This document shows positions 47,501 through 55,295 of a stretch of DNA of 64,000 nt, piece after piece (position 1 is the first letter of the stretch; each line of letters begins with the position of its first letter). Source of the stretch: Pseudomonas synxantha BG33R (GTDB taxonomy: Bacteria > Pseudomonadota > Gammaproteobacteria > Pseudomonadales > Pseudomonadaceae); NCBI RefSeq assembly GCF_000263715.2, contig NZ_CM001514.1:3599674-3663673 (forward strand). Reading direction: 5' to 3'. The notes under the pieces are model-generated. The model was not told the DNA's origin and did not search any database. It saw only the letters and a list, made by a program, of their open reading frames with translations. A program made the position numbers and the translations under genes.

Positions 47501-49340
47501 GCGCGACCACGCCGGTCGCCTCGTACGAAAAACCCTGCCCGATGCCAGCGTTGTCGACTATGGCTACGACCGTCAAGGCAATCTCCTCAGCGTCGAAGAC
47601 GGCCACTGGGCGTTGGCCTACGAGTACGACCGCCAAAACCGCCTGACCGCTGAACACCAAGGCTGGGGCACCTTACGCTATGGCTACGACGCCTGCGGCC
47701 AATTAAAAAAACTGCGCCTGCCCGACAACAACCGCCTCACCTTCAACCACGACAAAGGCGGCCACCTCGCTACCGTCGAGCTCAATGGTGAAGTGCTCAC
47801 CTCGCATCTCTTCAAGAGCGGCCGCGAAAACCAACGCCAACAAGGTCAGTTGCTCAGCCATTACCACTACGACGACCAGAGCCGACTGCACGCCCATGCA
47901 GTCACACAGCAGGAAAATTACCTTTACCAGCGCCAGTACGACTACGACAAATCCGGCAACCTCACCCGCCTGCTCGACACCCGCAAAGGCGAACACCGCT
48001 ATCACTACGACCCCCTTGCCCGCCTGACCCGCGCCGATTACTCGCAGGACGTGCAGGAACGCTTCGGCCATAACCCGGCGGGAAACTTGCTGATGCAAGA
48101 CCGCCCTGGCCCAGACATTGTCGCGGCCAACCGCCTGGTGATCCAGGGCGACCGCCACTATGACTACGACGCCTTCGGCAACCTGATCCGCGAACGGCGC
48201 GGCAAGGGTCATCAACTCGTCACCGAATACCGCTACGACTGCCTGCATCGACTGATCGGCGTCACAAAACCGAACGGCGAAACCTCCAGTTATCGCTATG
48301 ACCCGTTTGGGCGGCGCATCAGCAAAACCGTAGATGACAAAACCACGGAGTTTTTCTGGCAAGGCGACAAGCTGATTGCCGAACACCATGCGGACTGTCA
48401 TCGCAGCTACATCTACGAACCGGACAGCTTCCGCCCATTGGCGCTGCTGGAAGGCTATGGTCCAAAGGACACCAAGCCCTACCACTACCAACTCGACCAC
48501 CTCGGCACACCGCAGGAACTGACCAGCCCCGAGGGCGAAATCGTCTGGTCCGCCCATTACCGCGCCTACGGCCAGATCGCCCGCCTCGACGTGGGCAAAA
48601 TCGACAATCCGCTGCGTTTCCAAGGACAGTATTTCGACCAAGAAAGCGGGCTGCACTACAACCGCCATCGCTACTACAATCCGGATATTGGCCGCTACCT
48701 GACGCCGGATCCGGTGAAGCTGGCGGGTGGGATCAACGGGTACCGTTATGTGCCCAATCCGACGGGATGGGTCGACCCGCTAGGCTTGAATACATGCCCA
48801 GGTGCTGACGGGTGTAAACCCAGCACCAGTGCTCCAAACCCTGCGGAGAGTGTTAACCACGGAGAGCCTGCCTTACCGCAACTGACCCGCGCGCAGCGGC
48901 AGGCGAGAATTGATGAGCTAGCAGAGGCAAACGCCTACAGACGTTTGAAAGAGATCGAACAAGCATTCCCAAGAGCACATTTTTTGGAGAAGCACGGCGC
49001 GCAGACAACCCCCGACTCCCAACTCGAAAGAGTAAGATCGGGTAAAAACCCAACAACAGAAGAAATCGAAAGATACATTGGTGGAAGAAAAGATGGTGAA
49101 CCCAAAATACCTACTGCAGCCACTAGATATTTCAGCCACCGGGACCAACTCAACGCCATTTATCGCGCACAACTTATATTTAAATATACAAATCTACAAA
49201 CATCTCGCAGACCAATGCATATGGGAAAAATAATTGGAGAAGGATACAAAAAAAATAATTTTGAATACGGAAGACAAAGCAAAGCCATTGTAATACTTGA
49301 CAATGATGGCAATCCGATTACTGCGTACACGGAATTCTAA
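44514..49340 (+). CDS. RHS-repeat effector protein with C-terminal RNase A-like toxin
   Basis: A 1608-residue RHS protein of the type delivered by type VI secretion. Residues 1 to about 400 are an N-terminal region with hydrophobic helices near 255-305 and no PAAR motif. A DUF6531-like junction (GCPVSMVTGEELLTLTDGAL) and many YD repeats follow. The core ends at about residue 1426 (YFDQESGLHYNRHRYYNP, DPVKLAGG, WVDPLGLN). The last 182 residues form the toxin tip; H1494 (FLEKH), R1506 (QLER), T1603 and Y1605 (TAY) match the spacing of catalytic residues in the CdiA-CT RNase A-like family. The TTG start is inferred. The DNA becomes AT-rich from about 48900. Confidence 0.9.
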   Translation: MIPVIAGFVLAPMDPKAPDVTRVLADFRTCLNTFDAWADSLLSGSALAMEQVFKVGEDVALVAPASSDKPSRTVAQCKAQGGLTLVHLFESTRFVPIGNTQVELQALARDGSPVGAPLHRTIGPSGILEVNDCTRDQQYQITFYPNVSKDHVKALYASYTSVIAGLEADLRKQWDEHFQLQWADFVKAPAYQRSGMQGMAFATGLGKALYNLWDNITELYDLLANFKSNSEKLLKYLSQAELDALLALGKDTLAKGLLVLSDEPLLFIYVAAVVAWIRMLPPPQMYELLGEITGEVLINLLLIWATRGIGVQLRLGAQMLSRVKSEQARALLELLARQVAGPRLDTHVEAAKPVLLSSAATPIRVVPAVPLKAGNQLVSNPVPAVRSKARQTVLVRQEHVDDAPAVASNPKGDAAAPADKTVTNGCPVSMVTGEELLTLTDGALDGVLPFEWTRLYRTSAVEVDCGLGFGWSHALAHRLCVSGDSVVWIDHENRSTTLPLPTSARPAITNSLAEAAIYLGSTPDELVLAQASRFYHFRDGALVSISDAYDNRLRICRDRSGRIERLDNGAGRSLLLRYELDRIVAVDYQVHRATGREPYVWETEQNVVSYAYDEAGRLVCATNAVGESERYRYDDQHVILERQLAGGASFFWEWEGSGKAARCVRHWASFSQMDTRYAWGDDGRVTVHNVDGSQEVYVHDDRARLVQRIDPDGAQHFKSYDKKGRLTVEQDPLGAVTAYQYDEAGRLVALFPGDDEPTSYEHDNGFVRVVRRGEAVWKYERNEQGDVTHRTDPDGEVTDYSYNKHGQLTGVWYPDHSCHRLVWNERGQLLEEQLPNGGIKRYRYDDLGRQIAREDEHGAQTVYEWDSVGRLIRLVLPGGATREFSYNPYGKIIAERDELGHVTRYEYADGLHLISRRINADGTQVKYRYKNTRLLLTEIENEVGETYQLDYHPNGLIQQETGFDGQRTAYAYDLNGNLLEKTEYGDDDSTLVTRYERDHAGRLVRKTLPDASVVDYGYDRQGNLLSVEDGHWALAYEYDRQNRLTAEHQGWGTLRYGYDACGQLKKLRLPDNNRLTFNHDKGGHLATVELNGEVLTSHLFKSGRENQRQQGQLLSHYHYDDQSRLHAHAVTQQENYLYQRQYDYDKSGNLTRLLDTRKGEHRYHYDPLARLTRADYSQDVQERFGHNPAGNLLMQDRPGPDIVAANRLVIQGDRHYDYDAFGNLIRERRGKGHQLVTEYRYDCLHRLIGVTKPNGETSSYRYDPFGRRISKTVDDKTTEFFWQGDKLIAEHHADCHRSYIYEPDSFRPLALLEGYGPKDTKPYHYQLDHLGTPQELTSPEGEIVWSAHYRAYGQIARLDVGKIDNPLRFQGQYFDQESGLHYNRHRYYNPDIGRYLTPDPVKLAGGINGYRYVPNPTGWVDPLGLNTCPGADGCKPSTSAPNPAESVNHGEPALPQLTRAQRQARIDELAEANAYRRLKEIEQAFPRAHFLEKHGAQTTPDSQLERVRSGKNPTTEEIERYIGGRKDGEPKIPTAATRYFSHRDQLNAIYRAQLIFKYTNLQTSRRPMHMGKIIGEGYKKNNFEYGRQSKAIVILDNDGNPITAYTEF

Positions 49341-49342
49341 AC

Positions 49343-49699
49343 ATGAAGCTCAGCCCAGAACTATCAACACTCAGAAGCCTACTATTCACCTACAGCATTG
49401 AAAACTACGACGACCCTGAAAGAGAGCGCTTCATCGCTTCAAAAAACGTTAACAACGAAACAGAACTCGCCGAGCTTTTTGAAAGATTGACTAAACCAGA
49501 ATTTCTATCATATAAGCCTGAAATCCAACAGTGGCATATCGACACACTTCACTACTATTTAAATACAGATGAAAACTTTGATTCTGTTTTTTATCTTTTC
49601 GACACCTATTTTGATGACGAAATAATTGATCACCGGCAATTCATGGCTGTGCTGTTACGCTGCTTACAGCACTACAAGATAGAGTCCGATGCGAGCTAA
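49343..49699 (+). CDS. putative immunity protein to the RHS toxin
   Basis: A 118-residue acidic protein starting two bases after the RHS stop, the usual place for a cognate immunity gene. It is helix-rich (TELAELFERLTKPEFL, QQWHIDTLHYYLN) with an acidic patch (FDTYFDDEIIDH) that could cover the basic cleft of an RNase. AT-rich like the toxin tip. I do not recognise its family; the assignment rests on position, size and charge. Confidence 0.75.
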   Translation: MKLSPELSTLRSLLFTYSIENYDDPERERFIASKNVNNETELAELFERLTKPEFLSYKPEIQQWHIDTLHYYLNTDENFDSVFYLFDTYFDDEIIDHRQFMAVLLRCLQHYKIESDAS

Positions 49700-49742
49700 T
49701 GTCCCTAAACAAATAAACACCTCCAACAAAAGGAAAAACCCT

Positions 49743-50027
49743 ATGCAGTTAAGCACACAGTTTAAAAGTCATCGAGCGCAATTCGCTGTATTAAATGAGG
49801 CGACCACAAGAGCAGAACGCAATCTACCGCCTTTTACCGGGGAAGATTACTACGGCAACCCAATTGTCCGAATCGAAATGCAGGGTTGCGGAAGAGGATA
49901 TATACCAAACCCTACTGATCGGAACAATCCAATACTTGATGAAAACATGGATGCAGCGATCGCGAAATTCGATCGCGAAACCAAAGAACTTTATACCGTA
50001 TTCCCTGTGAGCAATGACCAATGCTGA
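49743..50027 (+). CDS. small protein of unknown function in the RHS island
   Basis: A 94-residue protein. AAAGGA lies before ATG at 49743; the frame extends to 49689 but would overlap the immunity gene. Visible blocks are FTGEDYYGNPIVRIEMQGCGRGYIPNPTD and NMDAAIAKFDRETKELY. Its stop overlaps the start of the next gene by seven bases, so the two are probably expressed as a pair. It may be a second effector fragment or an immunity or adaptor protein; nothing decides between these. Confidence 0.6.
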   Translation: MQLSTQFKSHRAQFAVLNEATTRAERNLPPFTGEDYYGNPIVRIEMQGCGRGYIPNPTDRNNPILDENMDAAIAKFDRETKELYTVFPVSNDQC

Positions 50028-50320
50028 AACACCCTTTTCTAGATATCCCTTACGCACCAAAACTTCGCCATTTACTCAGCCCGTTCGATATTTATGATCG
50101 CGAAGAGACTGTAGGTGAAGAGCTTGCATGTTACGACATCAACCTTGACACAGACAGAGAGCGGCTGATCAAAAAATACATAATTGAGAAATCTTCAGAT
50201 CTAAGCTATCGACATCGCAAGGTCTTATGCGACAAATTGGGGGCCGCACTTAGCGACGAAACCTATAACTTTTCGCACTTATTGAGACAGGCTCCAGGCT
50301 ATTACTGCACCCTGCCTTGA
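50021..50320 (+). CDS. small protein of unknown function, coupled to the preceding gene
   Basis: A 99-residue protein overlapping the preceding gene by seven bases. It is rich in charged residues (DRERLIKKYIIEKSSDLSYRHR) with a hydrophobic N-terminal HPFLDIPYAPKLRHLL. Soluble, no signal peptide. Codon use is AT-rich as in its neighbours. An orphan immunity protein is a possible role, suggested only by its place in the island. Confidence 0.6.
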   Translation: MLKHPFLDIPYAPKLRHLLSPFDIYDREETVGEELACYDINLDTDRERLIKKYIIEKSSDLSYRHRKVLCDKLGAALSDETYNFSHLLRQAPGYYCTLP

Positions 50321-50332
50321 GGATGGAGTGAC

Positions 50333-50437
50333 ATGGACAATCCAAAAGGTTTTTTCGAAGAAATTTATAGATTAGCTAATGAGTGGTGGAAAGAAGACCT
50401 CCAAAAAGCCAGCCTCGAAGACCCTGCCACATGGTGA
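50333..50437 (+). CDS. very small ORF at the end of the RHS island
   Basis: A 34-residue frame, MDNPKGFFEEIYRLANEWW followed by KEDLQKASLEDPATW, with GGATGGAG just upstream of the ATG and 12 bases after the preceding stop. It reads as an amphipathic helix. It may be a genuine small protein or the remnant of a longer gene cut by the REP pair that begins 28 bases later. Confidence 0.45.
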   Translation: MDNPKGFFEEIYRLANEWWKEDLQKASLEDPATW

Positions 50438-50464
50438 CCCGAGTCTTGGATACACTGAATATCC

Positions 50465-50559
50465 AATGTGGGAGGGGGCTTGCTCCCGATAGCAGTGATT
50501 CAGTCAATGCATATGCGAGCTGATCCACCGCCATCGGGAGCAAGCCCCCTCCCACATTT
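50465..50559. repeat. inverted pair of REP elements
   Basis: AATGTGGGAGGGGGCTTGCT at 50465 and the inverted copy ending at 50559, with about 40 bases between arms. It marks the right edge of the AT-rich RHS island; coding sequence beyond it returns to the usual GC-rich style. Confidence 0.9.
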
Positions 50560-50592
50560 GAATCTGCTTCGCTCTGCAATCCAACGCTCCGA

Positions 50593-51822
50593 TCAGCGCT
50601 TGGCCAGCTCCATAATCATCCGGCTCAACAGATAAACCCGCGGCACCACGCTCTCCACCTCGGCATATTCCTCCGCCGTGTGGATATTGCCCCCCACAAT
50701 CCCAAACCCATCCAACGTCGGCGTCCCTACCCCGGCCGACAAGCTGGCATCTGCGGCGCCGCCGCTGCCTTCGATGGTCAATTTGCGCCCCAGTTCGCCA
50801 TAAATACCTTGGGCTATCGCCACCAACTTATCCGATTCGGCCGTCTGCGGCATCGGTGGCAGGCCGCGTTGCAGGCTGGTTTTCACTTCAGTGTCGGGGA
50901 TCAACTTGTTGGCTGATACCCGCGCCAGATCCTTCTCGATTCGATCGAACTCTTCGGGCACCGCCGCACGTACGTCGGCCTTGGCAGTGGCCTGGTCGGG
51001 GATAACGTTAGTGCGGTCACCGGATTTGAGCACGGTGAAGTTGATGGTGGTCTTCTTCTCTTCATCACCGAGCTTGCCCAGTTGCAGGATCTGGTGCGCG
51101 GCCTCCATGGCGGCGTTGCGTCCCAGTTCCGGGGCGACGCCGGCGTGGGCGGACTTGCCTTTGACTTCGACCACCGCGGTCGCGCTGCCTTTGCGCCATA
51201 CCACCAGGCCGTCCGCTGGGCGGCCGGGTTCCAGGTTGAGGGTCACGTCATGGACCTTGGCGGTTTTACGGATCAGTTCCGAGGCAGCCTCAGAGCCGGT
51301 TTCTTCGCTGGCGTCGAGCAGGAAGGTGATCTGTGCGTAGTCCTTGAAGCCCTGGTTTTTCAGGACTTTCAGCGCGTAGATGCCGGCGACGATACCGCCC
51401 TTGTCATCCATCACGCCGGGGCCATAGGCACGGCCATCCTTGATGTGAAACGGGCGCTCGGCGGCGGAGCCTTCCTTGAAGACAGTGTCCATGTGCGCCA
51501 TCAGCAGGATCCGGGCCTTGCCGGTGCCTTTGAGGGTGGCAACCACGTGGCTGTTATTGGCCGCCTTGTCCGGTACCAATTCAATGCTGAACCCCAATTG
51601 CTTCAACTCATCCACGGCGATGTCACGCACTTGGGTCAGGCCCGGCTCGTAACCTGACCCCGAGTCGATATTTACCAGGCGCTCCAACAGCTTCAGGGCC
51701 TGGGCCTTGTACTGCTCGGCATCCGCCTGGATCTGCTTGTGAGGTTCGGCGCTGTAGGCCGGCATGACGAAGGACAACGCCAGGGTGGCGGCCAGCAGGG
51801 TACGCGGGAAAGTGAAGAGCAT
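50593..51822 (-). CDS. M20 family metallopeptidase, glutamate carboxypeptidase (CPG2)-like
   Basis: A 409-residue secreted di-zinc exopeptidase. The signal peptide ends at MPAYSAEP. Metal and catalytic motifs are LLMAHMDTVF (His, then Asp), GPGVMDDKGG, and the Glu pair in DASEETGS; the dimerisation domain lies at about 215-325. The layout is that of Pseudomonas carboxypeptidase G2, which removes C-terminal glutamate from folates, but the actual substrate is uncertain. The gene stands alone between a REP pair and the diguanylate cyclase gene. Confidence 0.9.
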   Translation of the reverse strand: MLFTFPRTLLAATLALSFVMPAYSAEPHKQIQADAEQYKAQALKLLERLVNIDSGSGYEPGLTQVRDIAVDELKQLGFSIELVPDKAANNSHVVATLKGTGKARILLMAHMDTVFKEGSAAERPFHIKDGRAYGPGVMDDKGGIVAGIYALKVLKNQGFKDYAQITFLLDASEETGSEAASELIRKTAKVHDVTLNLEPGRPADGLVVWRKGSATAVVEVKGKSAHAGVAPELGRNAAMEAAHQILQLGKLGDEEKKTTINFTVLKSGDRTNVIPDQATAKADVRAAVPEEFDRIEKDLARVSANKLIPDTEVKTSLQRGLPPMPQTAESDKLVAIAQGIYGELGRKLTIEGSGGAADASLSAGVGTPTLDGFGIVGGNIHTAEEYAEVESVVPRVYLLSRMIMELAKR

Positions 51823-51868
51823 GGAGCGATCCTTTTTTGTTGGAATGGGCTCCCCACACCCTATCTCA

Positions 51869-52927
51869 CTAGACCGACCGCAACCAACCCTCCTGCACGG
51901 CGTTCACCCGGTTGCGCCCGCTGCTCTTGGCTTCGTACAACGCCTGGTCGGCATCGTTGAGCCAACCGATGGAGTCGGCGTGGGTCGGCTGGTACGGCGC
52001 AAGGCCGATACTCAAGCTGACGCGCAATGCCGGGTCCTGGGCATAGGCCAAGGCGTTGAAGCGATCGCGCAAGGCCTCCATCACTTCGGTGGCGCGATTG
52101 AGGGGCATGTCCGGCAGGATCACGCAGAACTCATCGCCGCCATAACGCCCGGCCAGATCGGTGGCGCGCAGGTTCTGACGCAGCACTTTGCTCAATTGGC
52201 GCAGGACGATATCGCCGGTCACATGGCCGTAGGTGTCGTTGATGGTCTTGAAGTGGTCGATATCGATCAGCGCGATGGCGGCGCCCGCCTGGTTTCGGCG
52301 GCAGCGTTGGAACTCGATGTCCAGGTGGTCTTTCCAGGCGCCGTGGTTGAGCAGGCCGGACAAGCTGTCGGTGCGGCTCAAGGCCAACAGCTCACGCTTG
52401 TGCCGGGCCAGGGTCACGGCCTGGCGGTAGCAGATCCAGCCCAGCACCAGGGGATACAGCATCAGGATCGGCAGGCAGGCATACAACTGGGCCTGGGTGG
52501 TCACGGCGATAAAAGCAGGCGCAAAAATCAGCAGCGCCGCCCCCAGCCCCAGCGCCTGCGCCGCCCACCCCGCCAGCATAAAGCGCGTGCCACCGATGGC
52601 CACGTTGTTCATGGTCATCATCGACAGGGTGGTGACGCTGGGCAGTGGGTTGAAGTGCATCGCGCCGACCCAAAACCCGCCGCAAAAAGAATCGAACAAC
52701 AGGCTACGGCGCTCACTGCGCAGGGTATGGGCTGCATGCAAAGACAATTGAAACGCCACATGCGGCCACACAAAAGCGTTGATCAGCATCCAGGCCCACA
52801 CCCAAACGGAAGGACTCAGCGGATACATGGCAAACACCACGCAGACGAAGCCGAGGCTCAGCCCCAGAAGACGAGATTTGTACAAGCGCGAAGCGAGCGG
52901 AAGTCCCTTTCCTCCTACGGCTGGCAT
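51869..52927 (-). CDS. diguanylate cyclase with MASE2 membrane domain
   Basis: A 352-residue membrane enzyme making cyclic di-GMP. Residues 15-170 form a MASE2-type region with several helices, as in E. coli DgcC (AdrA). The catalytic domain has IDIDHFKTINDTYGH and the active-site GGDEF at 263-267. The product-inhibition site RxxD (RATD, 254-257) is present five residues upstream, so feedback control is likely. It should be active and could affect biofilm or surface behaviour. Confidence 0.94.
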   Translation of the reverse strand: MPAVGGKGLPLASRLYKSRLLGLSLGFVCVVFAMYPLSPSVWVWAWMLINAFVWPHVAFQLSLHAAHTLRSERRSLLFDSFCGGFWVGAMHFNPLPSVTTLSMMTMNNVAIGGTRFMLAGWAAQALGLGAALLIFAPAFIAVTTQAQLYACLPILMLYPLVLGWICYRQAVTLARHKRELLALSRTDSLSGLLNHGAWKDHLDIEFQRCRRNQAGAAIALIDIDHFKTINDTYGHVTGDIVLRQLSKVLRQNLRATDLAGRYGGDEFCVILPDMPLNRATEVMEALRDRFNALAYAQDPALRVSLSIGLAPYQPTHADSIGWLNDADQALYEAKSSGRNRVNAVQEGWLRSV

Positions 52928-53007
52928 GGTGGGGTGCGATCCTGAGTGAGTGCCTGGAGTCTAACAGGGCAACGTCAAATCGCCACTACTGCTTACACGC
53001 TAATCCT

Positions 53008-53640
53008 TCAGTGTGAAAAGCCACGCGCCAGCATCCATGCAACGCCCAACAGCAGCACTGCGGTGCCCCGCTGCAACAACACCCGCCGCTTGGGGTTTTC
53101 CAGCACATGCTTGATGCGCTGGCCGAAATAGCAATACAGGCACCCGCTGGCAAATTGCAGCAACAGGAAGGTTGCCCCGAGGATGGCGATGTCCGCCGCC
53201 GAACTGTGCTCCCCCGCGCCTGCAAACTGCGGGAAAACCGCGCTGAACATGATGATGGTCTTGGGGTTGGAAAAGCCGGTCAACAGCCCTTTGCCAAACA
53301 GGCTGCGCGAGCCCTCCACGGCGCCCGCGTTGTTGATCGACACACCGCTGCTGGTCCACTGCTTGTCGGCCAGGTAGAGAATATAGGCCACCCCGACAAA
53401 CTGGATGGTCTGGGTAATGGCAAGGTTGCCCTTGATCAGCTCCGAGAAACCGACGGCAAAAATCAGCATGGAAATCAGGTACGACACACTGGCGCCGAGC
53501 TGCGCCGGGATCGAACTGCGCAGGCCGTCCTTCAAGCCCAGGCTCAGCAACAACAGGGTCATGGGGCCGGGACTGAAGGTCATGGTGGCGCAAAACAGCA
53601 GGAAGTAGAGAAACGAAGACAGGGTTAATGCACTTGTCAT
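53008..53640 (-). CDS. LysE family amino acid exporter
   Basis: A 210-residue inner-membrane protein with about six hydrophobic segments. The family motif is FSPGPMTLLLLSLGLKDGLRSSIPAQLGAS near the N-terminus, and GFSNPKTIIMFSAVFPQF precedes the later helices. The start MTSALTLSS at 53640 is the standard N-terminus; the frame to 53742 adds a non-membrane leader. It diverges from a MocR-type gene 172 bases away, which may regulate it; such pairs are common. Confidence 0.92.
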   Translation of the reverse strand: MTSALTLSSFLYFLLFCATMTFSPGPMTLLLLSLGLKDGLRSSIPAQLGASVSYLISMLIFAVGFSELIKGNLAITQTIQFVGVAYILYLADKQWTSSGVSINNAGAVEGSRSLFGKGLLTGFSNPKTIIMFSAVFPQFAGAGEHSSAADIAILGATFLLLQFASGCLYCYFGQRIKHVLENPKRRVLLQRGTAVLLLGVAWMLARGFSH

Positions 53641-53812
53641 GGCCGCGGACCTTGAATGGAAAGAAACGCGCCTCAAGCGCCCGCCCCAGGGCGGTCTTGG
53701 CGGTCTGGTTACGGCGCAGTCTAGGGCAGCGGCATTGCACAAGGCAGGTAAAGTGATGCCTAATTCGGCCTGACTTCACCGGTAAAAGCACCGGCAAACA
53801 CAAGGACGCGTC

Positions 53813-55237
53813 ATGTTTGTATCCGCCATCGCTTTTGTGAAAGGCACCCCCAAGGTCCAGCAGATCGTCGAGGCATTCAGCCAGGCCATCGAGAACGGCG
53901 AATGGGCGCCGGGCAGCAAGTTGCCGTCGGTACGGGAATTGACCCAGACCCTGGGCGTGAGCAAGTTCACCCTCAATGAAGCGCTGGACCGCCTGCGCGG
54001 GCGCCATTTGCTCACCTCCAGCCAGGGCCGTGGCTACTTCGTGGCGATGGACAGCGCCCGGCCGGCAACGGCGACCTGGGTCGACTTGTTGCCCCAGGAC
54101 CTGCTCAGCATATTGCGTCGTCCGCTGGTCACCGCCAGTGGCGAACTGCGTCCCGGCGGCGGGCACTTGCCGGAGGAATGGCTCAATGGCGACGCGATCC
54201 GCCAGGCCATGCGCAGCGTGGTGCGTGCGCCAACGCTGCGCATCGCAGGCTTGGGCACGCCAGCCGGGCTGCTGCCGTTGCGCCAGGCGCTGCAACAGAA
54301 ACTGCACGGTGAAGGTTTGTCGGTGCCCGTGGAACAGATCATCACCACGCCCAACACTGTGCAGGGCCTGGACATGCTTATGCGCCTTCTGGCCCGACCT
54401 GGCGACACGGTGTTGCTCGACGCGCCGTGCTACTTCAACTTCCGCGCCAACCTGGCGCTGCATGGGGTCAAGGTCGTTACCATTGAGCGCCGCCCCGACG
54501 GTTTCGATTTCGCGGCCCTCGAACAGTTGCTGGCCGAACACCGCCCCAGCCTTTACCTGACCACCAGCGTTTTGCATAACCCCACCGGGCATACCTTCAG
54601 CCCCAGCCAAGCGTTTCGCCTGCTGCAACTGACCCAGCAATACCACTGCCATATCGTCGAGGATGATCTGTATGGCGACCTGCACCCCAACCCTCCCCCG
54701 CGCCTGGCTGCCGTCGCCGGGCTCGACCAGGTCACCTACTTGTCAGGGTTCTCCAAGATCCTCAGCGCCAACACCCGGGTCAGCTACGTCGTGGCGGCGC
54801 CGCAACTGGCCGCCAACCTCACCCATATGAAGTTGATGAGCGGCGGCGTAACCTCCGAACTGTTCGAACAGATCGTCTACCGCATGCTCACTGAAGGCAG
54901 CTATGCCAAGCATCGCAAGCGTATGGTGCAACGCCTGATGGAGGCCGGTGGACGCGTCGAACAATGGCTCAAGCACTGCGGCTGCGAACTGCCGATGGCC
55001 TATGAAGGCGGAATGTTTATCTGGGCGCGCCTGCCGAAGGGGGTAAACGGCGAACTGCTGGCCCAGGAGGCGTTGAAACGCAGCATGGTGCTGGCGCCCG
55101 GTGCGCTGTTTGGCTACGACCCGGCCCATCGCGACTCGATGCGCTTCAATGTGGCCCACAGTGATGAGCCACGGGTGCAGCGGGTGTTTGAGGCGTTGTT
55201 GTTGCATGGGGTCGCCCAGAGCAATTCCCGCGTGTAG
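53813..55237 (+). CDS. MocR/PdxR-type regulator (GntR HTH fused to aminotransferase fold)
   Basis: A 474-residue PLP-dependent regulator. The N-terminal GntR winged helix is about residues 8-75 (GEWAPGSKLPSVRELTQTLGVSKFTLNEAL). The rest is a class I aminotransferase fold with the NPTG loop (VLHNPTGHTFSP), DDLYGDL and the PLP Lys in SGFSKIL. Such proteins sense an amino acid or vitamin B6 form and control neighbouring genes, here most likely the divergent LysE exporter. Confidence 0.92.
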   Translation: MFVSAIAFVKGTPKVQQIVEAFSQAIENGEWAPGSKLPSVRELTQTLGVSKFTLNEALDRLRGRHLLTSSQGRGYFVAMDSARPATATWVDLLPQDLLSILRRPLVTASGELRPGGGHLPEEWLNGDAIRQAMRSVVRAPTLRIAGLGTPAGLLPLRQALQQKLHGEGLSVPVEQIITTPNTVQGLDMLMRLLARPGDTVLLDAPCYFNFRANLALHGVKVVTIERRPDGFDFAALEQLLAEHRPSLYLTTSVLHNPTGHTFSPSQAFRLLQLTQQYHCHIVEDDLYGDLHPNPPPRLAAVAGLDQVTYLSGFSKILSANTRVSYVVAAPQLAANLTHMKLMSGGVTSELFEQIVYRMLTEGSYAKHRKRMVQRLMEAGGRVEQWLKHCGCELPMAYEGGMFIWARLPKGVNGELLAQEALKRSMVLAPGALFGYDPAHRDSMRFNVAHSDEPRVQRVFEALLLHGVAQSNSRV

Positions 55238-55295
55238 CCGTCAGGATGCCCTGGGGGGGGGTGAAGGTCTGTTTGCCGGAGCCGCGGTACGACCT

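Noticed and set aside
53000..54685. 561-codon minus-strand frame
   Set aside because: Antisense to the MocR-type gene and out of frame with the LysE gene; both of those have clear family motifs.
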